The position numbers and the translations under genes were made by a program. A DNA stretch of 64,000 bases from an uncultured Atopobiaceae bacterium. GTDB taxonomy: Bacteria; Actinomycetota; Coriobacteriia; Coriobacteriales; Atopobiaceae. Positions 8,113-15,273 of the stretch are shown one piece after another. Within the stretch, counting starts at the first letter, position 1, and every line of letters begins with the position of its first letter. The stretch is from positions 62,001 to 126,000 of the forward strand of contig CANQOF010000001.1 of the NCBI GenBank assembly GCA_947625405.1. Direction: 5' to 3'. The notes beneath the pieces are model-generated. The model had not been told where the DNA came from. It searched no databases and saw only the letters and a program-made list of their open reading frames with translations.

Positions 8113-9093
8113 ATGAAGGTCTCCATCATCGGAACCGGCATGATCACGAAGCTCGTCCTCCCCCACCTCGCGGAATGGGGTTGGGACCCCGTGGCCATAA
8201 GCGCCACGCCCCCCCACTTCGCCCAGGCGGAGGAGCTGTGCGCCGCCTTCGGGGGAAGGCCCTACGGCAACTACGAGGCGATGCTCGAAGAGGTGCCGGC
8301 AGACGCCGTGTACGTGGCCATTCCGAACTTCCTCCATGAGCGCGCGGCGAGCGCCGCGCTGCGAGCGGGTCAGAACGTCATCTGCGAAAAGCCACTCTGC
8401 TCGAACTTCTCCGAAGCCCAAGGACTCGCGCGCGAGGCCCGGGAGCGCGGGCTCCTCCTCTTCGAGGCGGTCACGCTCGCCCATCTCCCCAACTACGCGA
8501 AGCTTCGCGAATGGCTGCCGAGGGTGGGCGACGTGAAGACGGTGATTTGCAATTACGCGCAGTATTCAAGCCGCTACGACGCCTTCCGGAGGGGCGAGGT
8601 CCTCCCCGCGTTCGACCCGGCCAAGAGCGGCGGCGCGCTCATGGACCTCGGCCTCTACAACCTCCATTGGCTGACGGGGCTCTTCGGCGAGCCCGTCTCG
8701 GTCGAGTACCACGCGAACGTAGAGCGCGGCATCGACACGAGCGGCATCGTCGAGCTCGATTACGGCTCCTTCAAGGCCACCTCCGTCGCCTGCAAGGATT
8801 GTGCGGGCCCCGCGTTCTATTGCATCCAAGGCACGGAGGGCTATCTCCTGCAGACAAGTCCCGCGAATCACTGCGGCGCCGTGACCCTGCATTTGAACGA
8901 TGGCACCGAGGAGTGCTTTGACGGCGACCCCGAGGTCATCTGGGAATCCGAGTTCAGGGACTTCGCCCGCATCATCTCCGAGCGCGACATGGCGGAAGCC
9001 GAGCGCCTCATGGAAGTCTCGCTCGCGGTCTCTTCGATCCAGACCCAAGCACGCCTCTTTGCCGGCGTCGTGTTCCCCGCGGACGAGGCGTGA
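8113..9093 (+). CDS. Gfo/Idh/MocA family oxidoreductase (second copy)
   Basis: 326 residues; ATG at 8113 preceded by AAGGGG. The N-terminal glycine motif is KVSIIGTGMITKL and the conserved VAIPNFLHERAASAALRAG and CEKPLCSN segments (EKP lysine) are intact. The C-terminal half contains SGGALMDLGLYNLHWLTGLFG, the family's GG..D.G.Y pattern. It is clearly related to, but divergent from, the preceding dehydrogenase, so the pair is probably an operon acting on related sugar intermediates rather than a recent duplication. It ends 36 bases from the convergent AEC transporter gene. Confidence 0.9.
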   Translation: MKVSIIGTGMITKLVLPHLAEWGWDPVAISATPPHFAQAEELCAAFGGRPYGNYEAMLEEVPADAVYVAIPNFLHERAASAALRAGQNVICEKPLCSNFSEAQGLAREARERGLLLFEAVTLAHLPNYAKLREWLPRVGDVKTVICNYAQYSSRYDAFRRGEVLPAFDPAKSGGALMDLGLYNLHWLTGLFGEPVSVEYHANVERGIDTSGIVELDYGSFKATSVACKDCAGPAFYCIQGTEGYLLQTSPANHCGAVTLHLNDGTEECFDGDPEVIWESEFRDFARIISERDMAEAERLMEVSLAVSSIQTQARLFAGVVFPADEA

Positions 9094-9111
9094 GGGGCCC
9101 CGAGAGGCCCC
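9094..9111. terminator. Short hairpin between convergent genes
   Basis: GGGGCC...GGCCCC with a six-base loop immediately after the dehydrogenase stop and 19 bases from the end of the convergent transporter gene. It could end transcription from both sides. No T run follows, so this is a weak call. Confidence 0.3.
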
Positions 9112-9129
9112 GAGCTCGAGGGATCCTCG

Positions 9130-10080
9130 CTAACCCACGATCGCCATGAAGGCGACGAGGATCGGCGTGAGCACGAACGAGAGAAGCGACGTGAGCACCG
9201 TGCCGCGCGCGGCGAGCCGATCGTTTGCGCCGAGCTGGAGGGCGAACATCGAGGCCATGGAGCCGACGGGCATAGCGAAGAGCACGCTGAAGACGCCCAT
9301 GAGCAGCGGGTTTTGCACGATGGGCTCGAGCACCACGTAGAGCGCGCACGGGATGATGAGCATGCGGATGAGCGAGTAGCCGTAGAGGCGCCAGTCGGAG
9401 AAGACCTCCCTCGCCGGCATCTCCGAGACGATGGCGCCGACGATCATCATCGCGAGCGGCGACGTCACGGAACCGATCGTGGTGATGGAATCCTGCACCA
9501 GGGAAGGCAGGCGAAACGGGCTCAGGAAGAGCACGACGGTGATCACGGAGCCGATAAGCGGCGGATTCAGCATCTTGTCCCACGGCAGCCGGAACTTCTC
9601 GCCCGGCACGCGCGGCGCGATCGTGGCGAAGCCGAGCGAGAACGTAAAGACGCTCAGCACCATGATGAAGACGCTTACGAAGATGACGGCGTCAGGGCCG
9701 TAGATGGCCGAGACGACCGGCAGGCCGATGAAGCCCGTGTTTGTGGCGAGGGACATGAAGTAGTAGAGCGGCCTATCGTCCTTCGGCGTGCGCAGCACGA
9801 GGTTGCAGACAAACGCGGATCCGTAGAGCAAAAAGCCCTGGGCGATGGCGAGGCCGAAGGTGAGGCCGATACCCGCGCCCGCCTCGCCGGGTTGCGCGTC
9901 GCCCACCGAGGCCACGAGCATGCACGGGAGCGTGATCTCCGTAAGCAGGCGCGAAAGCTTGCCACGCACCTCGGTGGTGATGATGTCGCGCTTCGCGCAC
10001 ACGAAGCCGATGCACGCCACCACGAAAAGCACCAGCATTTGCTCGATGGTGATGAGGATGATCCCCGCAGTCTCGCCCAA
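9130..10080 (-). CDS. AEC (auxin efflux carrier) family transporter
   Basis: 316 residues from a TTG start at 10080; GAGAGGG seven bases upstream supports this codon. The protein is hydrophobic throughout with about ten membrane spans and the AEC-family two-part layout: an N-terminal half with the RGKLSRLLTEITLPCMLVAS segment (the family's conserved L..P.L..S region) and a C-terminal half with SPLAMMIVGAIVSEMP. AEC members export organic acids, malate or related anions by secondary transport; substrate cannot be inferred. It is transcribed alone, convergent with the two dehydrogenases. Confidence 0.88.
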   Translation of the reverse strand: MGETAGIILITIEQMLVLFVVACIGFVCAKRDIITTEVRGKLSRLLTEITLPCMLVASVGDAQPGEAGAGIGLTFGLAIAQGFLLYGSAFVCNLVLRTPKDDRPLYYFMSLATNTGFIGLPVVSAIYGPDAVIFVSVFIMVLSVFTFSLGFATIAPRVPGEKFRLPWDKMLNPPLIGSVITVVLFLSPFRLPSLVQDSITTIGSVTSPLAMMIVGAIVSEMPAREVFSDWRLYGYSLIRMLIIPCALYVVLEPIVQNPLLMGVFSVLFAMPVGSMASMFALQLGANDRLAARGTVLTSLLSFVLTPILVAFMAIVG

Positions 10081-10186
10081 CGCAAAACCCTCTCTACTCT
10101 CTCGATTTCTAGTCTAGCGGGTTCTCGATGGGGATTGCCGAGATAATGGTGGCTGGGCGCCACGCGATATCGAAGAGATTCTCTCG

Positions 10187-10405
10187 ATGAAACTCACCGC
10201 GCGCCGCTATCAGCTGTTTGCCATGTCAACGTTTCTCCGTCTCTCGCACGCGGCGTGCGGAAGTGCGACGCCCGCAAGCTCCGACGCCGACGCAATGGCG
10301 GCGTACGGCTTCAAGCCGCTCGACACCGAATGGTGGCACTTCACGCTCGCGGACGAGCCCTACCCCGACACCTATTTCGATTTCCCCGTGGCCTCGCTCA
10401 ACGAG
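10187..10405 (+). pseudogene. VanX-like D-Ala-D-Ala dipeptidase remnant
   Basis: The only recognisable part is the C-terminal catalytic segment AYGFKPLDTEWWHFTLADEP followed by YPDTYFDFPV (bases about 10295-10395), which matches the end of M15D dipeptidases: the EWWHF signature carries the catalytic Glu and zinc His. The preceding 35 residues (from MKLTARRYQLFAM) do not resemble the rest of the family, so about 150-200 residues including the SxHxxGxAxD metal site are missing. The frame continues past the normal end without a stop into the antisense of the PAP2 gene. I read this as a deletion relic. The sensor-response pair and wall-active genes nearby make loss of a cell-wall or dipeptide-resistance function plausible, but that link is inference. 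Confidence 0.7.
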
Positions 10406-10450
10406 AGAACGGGGGCGTCGTCTGTCGCTCGGCTGTTCTGCTCGCGATTG

Positions 10451-11404
10451 CTAGGCCTCTTGCGCCACATTCGCCGCTCGACGGCTCTCGAACCAGTTGA
10501 AGATCGCGGGCCAAGCGGCGATGAGCACGAAGAGCTCCCACCAGCTTGCAAAGAAGTAGGTCCAGAGCTCACCGCTCGCCGTGAACCACGGCATCAGCAC
10601 TTGCTCCATGAGGACGAGCAGGAGAAGCCCCCAGCAGCAGCGCGTCACGCGCCAGATGATGGGCACGCCCTTGGTCTCGAACTTCACGACGCGACTCTCG
10701 CTCACGATGCCGCACGCCACGCCGAAGAAGCGCCCCGCGTCCCTCCACCCGTCGATCTGCATCTCGAGCGGGTCCACGAGGAGCTTGCCTGTGGCGTCGT
10801 AGTCAAGCGGATAGGGACGCAGGCTGATGTAGACGAGGAAAAGCACCGTGAGCACGGCCGCACCGCCGAGGAGCCACCAGACGCGGTTCGGCTCGGCGTC
10901 AATCCAGTCCCAGAGCCTCGGCGCGAAGATCACCACGAGCACCGCCACCGCGAAGCCCACGAGTACGTCCTCGGGCGTGTGGGCGCCGATGTAGAGCCTC
11001 GAGAAGAGCGTGAGTGCGATCATCGCGCAGAGGAAGACCACGAGCGGCACGTAGCGCCGATAGCGGTAGATGAGGGTGCCGTAGTTCGTCGTGGCGGTGA
11101 CCGAGTGGCCGCTCGGGAACGAGTAGCCCGAGGCCAACTGCACCGGCTTGATCGCCGGCTCGCGGATCCACGGCCGATAGACCGTGAACGTGAGCTTCAG
11201 CGATTGCATGACGAAGCGCGCAAGCCCGAGGTTGAGGAACAGGTAGCGGCCCGTCTTCTTGCTCACCGCCCAGAAGAAGACGCAGGCCAGCACCCATATG
11301 AAGATGCCATTCGAGAAATCGCTCATCTGTACAAAGAAGTCGTTGAAAAGGCCGTCGATCGACTCGCGCCAGCCTTGCAGCGCTAACAAGAATTGAAGGT
11401 CCAT
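10451..11404 (-). CDS. PAP2 family membrane phosphatase
   Basis: 317 residues from the ATG at 11404 (GGGGAGGGGCC upstream); the longer frame to 11479 has no ribosome-binding site. All three phosphatase signature motifs of the PAP2 superfamily are present: KLTFTVYRPW (KxxxxxxRP), SFPSGHS, and SRLYIGAHTPEDV (SRxxxxxHxxxD). They sit between membrane spans in the N-terminal two thirds. A further set of spans forms the C-terminal 120 residues. Family members remove phosphate from undecaprenyl pyrophosphate or other lipid phosphates at the membrane, so a role in envelope lipid recycling is likely. It stands alone, 124 bases downstream of the small NlpC/P60 gene on the same strand. Confidence 0.92.
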   Translation of the reverse strand: MDLQFLLALQGWRESIDGLFNDFFVQMSDFSNGIFIWVLACVFFWAVSKKTGRYLFLNLGLARFVMQSLKLTFTVYRPWIREPAIKPVQLASGYSFPSGHSVTATTNYGTLIYRYRRYVPLVVFLCAMIALTLFSRLYIGAHTPEDVLVGFAVAVLVVIFAPRLWDWIDAEPNRVWWLLGGAAVLTVLFLVYISLRPYPLDYDATGKLLVDPLEMQIDGWRDAGRFFGVACGIVSESRVVKFETKGVPIIWRVTRCCWGLLLLVLMEQVLMPWFTASGELWTYFFASWWELFVLIAAWPAIFNWFESRRAANVAQEA

Positions 11405-11528
11405 GGCCCCTCCCCTGTTGCCATGCCATGCCACGTGGACACTACACCGATCGCACGCGAAGGGGCCCGCCTTTCGCAAATTGGATTGCGATTGTTACGT
11501 ACGCGGGGATTGACGGCATGAAGCGCAG

Positions 11529-12113
11529 CTACAGCCAGCCCCAGCGTACCGGCACGCTCGCGCCGTAGTGCGAGATCCACCAATCGAGCGGCGTCACGCG
11601 GATGTGCCCCACGTTGTCCATCACGCGACCCTCGCCGAGGTAGACGCCGATGTGGCCGTACTTGCGGCCGGCTTCGGTGTGCGGGTGCGTGGAGACCGCG
11701 ATGGCCATGCCGGGCTCGAGCTCGGCGCGATCGGTGCTCGTGAGCTGCTCGTACATGTCGTTCGCGTTGCCCGTGGGATAGCGATCGAGCGCCTTGGCGT
11801 AGACCTGCGAGACCCATGCCGCGCAGAGGTCCTCTCCCGGAGACGGCACCTCATAGCACGCCTGGACGATCGCCCTCCCCTGCGAAGTCATGGTTTCATG
11901 AGCGTAACGATCCTGCTGAAGCGAGGAGAAACCCACGAGCACGCACATGAAGGCGGCGAGGATCGCCACGAGCACGATTACGAGGCGCGTAAGCCAACGA
12001 TGCGCGCGGCGCGGACGGGGGACCGCGGGATCTGCCTGCGCGCGGGGAGATGCGGGCGCAACGTGTGCGTGCCGTGGGGTGGCGTGGCGTTTTGCGTAGG
12101 CGACGGGTTCCAT
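11529..12113 (-). CDS. Small membrane-anchored NlpC/P60-like cysteine hydrolase
   Basis: 194 residues; the ATG at 12113 follows GAGGAGGATCCCG. Residues 1-38 are Pro/Arg/His-rich and cytoplasmic, one membrane span lies at about 41-62 (RLVIVLVAILAAFMCVLVGF), and the rest is exported. The extracellular part has a cysteine in EDLCAAWVSQVYAKA and a histidine in KYGHIGVYLGEGRVMDNV, the Cys and His pair of NlpC/P60-like peptidoglycan hydrolases. The first conserved motif reads CAAWV rather than DCSG, so this is a divergent member. It is divergently arranged with the two-component system at 12278; wall cleavage is the likely role. Confidence 0.7.
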   Translation of the reverse strand: MEPVAYAKRHATPRHAHVAPASPRAQADPAVPRPRRAHRWLTRLVIVLVAILAAFMCVLVGFSSLQQDRYAHETMTSQGRAIVQACYEVPSPGEDLCAAWVSQVYAKALDRYPTGNANDMYEQLTSTDRAELEPGMAIAVSTHPHTEAGRKYGHIGVYLGEGRVMDNVGHIRVTPLDWWISHYGASVPVRWGWL

Positions 12114-12277
12114 CGGGATCCTCCTCGGATTGGCATGGATGCGTTGCCCATCGTCCGAGGTGAGTGCCTTGGCTTTCGCGAAACGCCGCCTGAGGATTCC
12201 TTTGCCATTCCCTAAGTTTTCCTTAAGGCCCTCGCATGGGCCGCGCGTGCGCTGCGAGCGCGCCCTACCATGGGCCC

Positions 12278-12982
12278 ATGGACATCTCCGGCCGCATACT
12301 CGTCGTCGACGACGATCCCGACATCCGCGAGCTCCTCGCCTCGACGCTCGAAGCGGAAGGGTTTCAGGTGCGCGCGGTGGAAGACGGCGAAACTGCGCTT
12401 GTGGCGCTCGCGCACGGCGCCTTTGACCTCGTGCTCCTCGATGTGATGATGCCGGGGCTCTCCGGCTTGGAGCTCCTCGGCCGCATCCGCGAGGATTCCG
12501 ACGTGACCGTGCTCGTGCTCTCCGCGCGCTCGGAGGAGCTCGACCAACTTCTCGGATTCGCGCTCGGCGCAGACGACTACCTTCCCAAGCCCTTCCGCCC
12601 GCGCGAGCTCGCTGCGCGCGTGCGGGCGCGCATGCGGCGCATCCGCGCCGAGGGGCAGCCGAAGCGCGAGCACGGGGCGCTGACGGCGGGCGATCTGGCC
12701 ATCGACGCCGAGACGCATCTCGCGACGCTCCATGGCGAGGCGCTCGCCCTCACCCCCAAGGAGTTCGCGATCCTCGACATCCTCGCGCGGAATCTTGGCA
12801 AGCCGCAGGCCGCACGCACGCTCTTCGAACAGGTGTGGGAGATGCCCTACGACGCCTCCGCCGCGAATTCAGTGATGGTGCACATTCGCCATCTCCGCCA
12901 GAAGATGGCCGCAGTGTGCGAGGCGGAGGCCCGCATCGACACCGTCTGGGGCGTCGGCTACAAGCTGGTGGCGGGCGAATGA
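12278..12982 (+). CDS. OmpR/PhoB-family response regulator
   Basis: 234 residues from the ATG at 12278; only a weak ribosome-binding site is visible, but the receiver domain starts immediately (ISGRILVVDDDPDIREL). The receiver domain has acidic residues 11-12, phospho-acceptor Asp55 in LVLLDVMMPG and Lys104 in YLPKPF. A winged-helix DNA-binding domain fills residues about 135-232 and ends with RIDTVWGVGYKLV. Its stop overlaps the kinase start in ATGA, so the pair is translationally coupled. The upstream 164 bases shared with the NlpC/P60 gene hold an AT-richer CTTAAG patch but no recognised operator. Confidence 0.93.
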   Translation: MDISGRILVVDDDPDIRELLASTLEAEGFQVRAVEDGETALVALAHGAFDLVLLDVMMPGLSGLELLGRIREDSDVTVLVLSARSEELDQLLGFALGADDYLPKPFRPRELAARVRARMRRIRAEGQPKREHGALTAGDLAIDAETHLATLHGEALALTPKEFAILDILARNLGKPQAARTLFEQVWEMPYDASAANSVMVHIRHLRQKMAAVCEAEARIDTVWGVGYKLVAGE

Positions 12983-14241
12983 CGCGCGGCATGAAGGGCC
13001 AGCCGCGGCTCAGCCCGCAGGCGCGCCTCCTCCGAAAGATGGTCGTCGGGCGCCTCGTGAAGCAGCTGCTCGCCTGCCTCGTCGCCTTCATCGCCACCGC
13101 AGTGCTGCTCGATCTCCTCGCCTCCGGGCCGATCTCGAGCTACTTGGCCGATACGGCTGATACGTGGATCTACCCCGCGGAAACCGCCGAGGAGAAGGTG
13201 GCGGCCGATACGGCGCTTCAGGAGCTCTTCGACATGCGCCCGATCGCCGTCTGGGACATCCAGACCAATCCCATCGACCACTCGCTCTACGTGCGCGATC
13301 TCTCCATGTACCACCTCGTGAAGGTGGCCTGGCTCCCCACGCTCGGCTGCGTGGCGCTCGTCTTTGTCGTGGGGTTCGTACTCGCCGCGTTCAGGCGCAT
13401 GTATGGACTCGTGGATGCCCTCGCAAGCGGCGTGGGCTCGCTTTTGGGCAACGCGGAAGCGCCCATCACGCTCCCTCGCGAGCTCGCCGTCACCGAGCGG
13501 GAGCTTGAGCGCATTCGGGAGGGCACGCTCGAGCGCGAGAGGGCCGCCGAGCAGGATCGCATGCGCACGCAAGAGCTCATGGCCTACCTCGCCCATGACG
13601 TGCGCACGCCCCTCACGGCGGTGATCGGCAACCTCTCGCTCATAGGAGAGAGCCCCCGCCTCGGGGCCGAAGAGCGAGGCAGGGCGCGCGTGGCACTCAG
13701 CCGCGCGACGGAGATAGAGGAACTCACGGATGACCTCTTTGACGTCACTCGCCTCTCACTCGATCCCGAGGCAGTCGATCTCAAGGTGGTTGACCTGCAG
13801 CTTCTCACCTTGCAAGTAGTGGACGAGCTCGCGAGCGAGGGTGCACTGGGCATTGCCCCGAGCATGGCGAGCGGTCCCCACCATGCATGCCCTGACGTGA
13901 AGGTGCGAGCCGATGCGGAGCTTCTCGCAAAGGCCCTCCGCCACCTCATTCAAACGGCAATCTCCCTCGCGGCGCCCGATTCACACGTCGCCATTCGCGG
14001 CAGTACCTCTCCAGACCACGCGTTCGTGCTGGTTGAGGCACCCCTTGCGCCGATGGATGATGCCGACGCGGCACGTCTCGAGGCTCAGGCTTTTGAACCC
14101 TTCTACCTCAAGGGCAGCACCCGCGGGGTCTCGCTCGAATTCTCACGGGAAATAGCCCGAGCGCTCGGTGGCGACGTCACGCTCAGCGTCGAGCAGCGCA
14201 TCGTCACGCTCGCCCTTTCGCTTCCCGCCTGCATGGATTGA
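12979..14241 (+). CDS. Sensor histidine kinase with degenerate ATP-binding domain
   Basis: 420 residues; the ATG overlaps the regulator's stop. Two membrane spans (about 24-47 and 117-138) flank an extracytoplasmic domain of 70 residues. A HAMP-like region is followed by the phospho-acceptor His206 in YLAHDVRTPLTAV. The catalytic domain is abnormal: the N box reads HLIQTAISLA with Gln where Asn is needed, no DxGxG motif is present (that region reads VEAPLAPMDDADA), and the G2 box reads RGVSLEFSREIARALGG instead of GxGLGL. It may therefore work mainly as a phosphatase, or be phosphorylated by another kinase. The family is sure; the loss of kinase activity is inferred. Confidence 0.85.
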   Translation: MTRGMKGQPRLSPQARLLRKMVVGRLVKQLLACLVAFIATAVLLDLLASGPISSYLADTADTWIYPAETAEEKVAADTALQELFDMRPIAVWDIQTNPIDHSLYVRDLSMYHLVKVAWLPTLGCVALVFVVGFVLAAFRRMYGLVDALASGVGSLLGNAEAPITLPRELAVTERELERIREGTLERERAAEQDRMRTQELMAYLAHDVRTPLTAVIGNLSLIGESPRLGAEERGRARVALSRATEIEELTDDLFDVTRLSLDPEAVDLKVVDLQLLTLQVVDELASEGALGIAPSMASGPHHACPDVKVRADAELLAKALRHLIQTAISLAAPDSHVAIRGSTSPDHAFVLVEAPLAPMDDADAARLEAQAFEPFYLKGSTRGVSLEFSREIARALGGDVTLSVEQRIVTLALSLPACMD

Positions 14242-14256
14242 AATGCGATGTCGCTC

Positions 14257-15012
14257 CTAGGCAAGCGCGGGGGATGCGGTGGTCTTGGGGGTGAAGACCT
14301 TCGTGAGGCGCGCGATCGTGCCGTGGCCGGTGCGCTTCTTCGAGATGTCGACGGCGTCCACGAGCAGGCGCATCATCTTGATGCCACGTCCGTGCTCGTA
14401 GGTGGTCACCGGCTCTTCCGTGGGCGCAATCTCGAAGCCCTCGCCGTCATCCACGGTTTCGATGATCACGCGATCCTCGTAGGCCGTCACGCTCATCGAC
14501 CCCGTGCCGCTCGGCGTGTGGAGCACGGCGTTACCCATGGCCTCCCCTGCCGCGAGCGTCACGTCGAAGATCTCATCCTCGGAAAGCGGCAGCGTCACGA
14601 GCATCTCCTCGAGGCGATGTCGCGCCGCCTGGAGGCTGTCCGCGCTGATCCTCAAGGAAAGCGACCAACGGGGTATCGCGCCACGCGCGAGCGGTACGAG
14701 CGAAGGACGCAGGCCAGGGCGCGCCTTCATCGGAATGAAGCTCGAAAGCTGCAGGATCGTGAAGGTGCGCGCGACTGAATCCGGCACGTTGATGAGGGTG
14801 AGGAGGCCGCCCGCGCGCCTGAGGTTGCGGCCAAGCGTGAGGATGAACGCGACGCCACTCGAATCGACGTATTCGACATTGGCAAGATCGAGGATGATGC
14901 GCTGGCAACCGCCATCTATGAGACGCGTGATGTGCCGACGCAGTGCAGGCACGCTCGCGACGTCGATGTCGCCAGCCACGGGAACCCGCATGCCGTCGGA
15001 AATGATGAGCAC
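14257..15012 (-). CDS. STAS domain fused to anti-sigma-factor kinase (SpoIIAA/RsbV + RsbW-like)
   Basis: 251 residues joining two proteins that are normally separate. Residues 1-100 form a STAS anti-anti-sigma domain; the phosphorylation motif is VDSSGVAF with Ser51/Ser52. Residues about 118-240 form a GHKL ATPase of the RsbW type, with GEAMGNAVLHTPSGTG (N box), ETVDDGEGFEI (G1) and EHGRGIKMMRLLVD (G2). The start is GTG at 15012 with only a weak ribosome-binding site; an ATG at codon 8 is an alternative. A good promoter lies 100-130 bases upstream. The SpoIIE-type phosphatase encoded just upstream on the same strand is the natural partner that would dephosphorylate the STAS domain. Confidence 0.88.
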   Translation of the reverse strand: MLIISDGMRVPVAGDIDVASVPALRRHITRLIDGGCQRIILDLANVEYVDSSGVAFILTLGRNLRRAGGLLTLINVPDSVARTFTILQLSSFIPMKARPGLRPSLVPLARGAIPRWSLSLRISADSLQAARHRLEEMLVTLPLSEDEIFDVTLAAGEAMGNAVLHTPSGTGSMSVTAYEDRVIIETVDDGEGFEIAPTEEPVTTYEHGRGIKMMRLLVDAVDISKKRTGHGTIARLTKVFTPKTTASPALA

Positions 15013-15111
15013 GGTTGTCCGTTCGTCTCGTGCCTATGTTTCGGTTTATCTACCCAAACTCCCGCCCAGAAGCAGCCTACACGATTCGGCGCCAAAGCTG
15101 AACCAAACCTG

Positions 15112-15140
15112 TAGATATGTTGAGCTAGGAAATCCGTCAA
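15112..15140 (-). promoter_or_regulatory. Predicted sigma-70-type promoter for the STAS-kinase fusion gene
   Basis: On the minus strand TTGACG (15140-15135) and TATCTA (15117-15112) are separated by exactly 17 bases, about 100 bases upstream of the start codon at 15012. This is the clearest promoter in the window and implies that the fusion gene can be expressed separately from the SpoIIE gene before it. Confidence 0.6.
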
Positions 15141-15195
15141 ACAGGTGAGAGATGAGGGAACTTTCGAATCTGGGATCATTGCTTCCTCGCCCGGT

Positions 15196-15273
15196 GTCGG
15201 GGGTGCCTCTATTCCCCGCGCTGGAATGTCTTCTGGGAGCGGGGGTGCATCCAGAGTGCCGCAGCGTCAACCG
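15196..15273. repeat. Dispersed intergenic repeat with a 30-bp exact copy at 38671-38700
   Basis: The 254-base gap between the SpoIIE and STAS genes holds a short repeat around CCCGCGCTGG-ATGTCTTCT (15214-15232), also seen at 38082-38168 and 51198-51264, each flanked by a GGGTGCCTMTAKTCCCC-like string. It runs directly into GGTGCATCCAGAGTGCCGCA plus ten more bases (15244-15273), which is identical to 38671-38700. The end of this block contains the stop codon of the SpoIIE gene. Confidence 0.85.

Noticed and set aside
10187-11386. 399-codon plus frame beginning with the VanX-like segment
   Set aside because: Only the first third resembles a protein; the rest is antisense to the PAP2 phosphatase with all three signature motifs.
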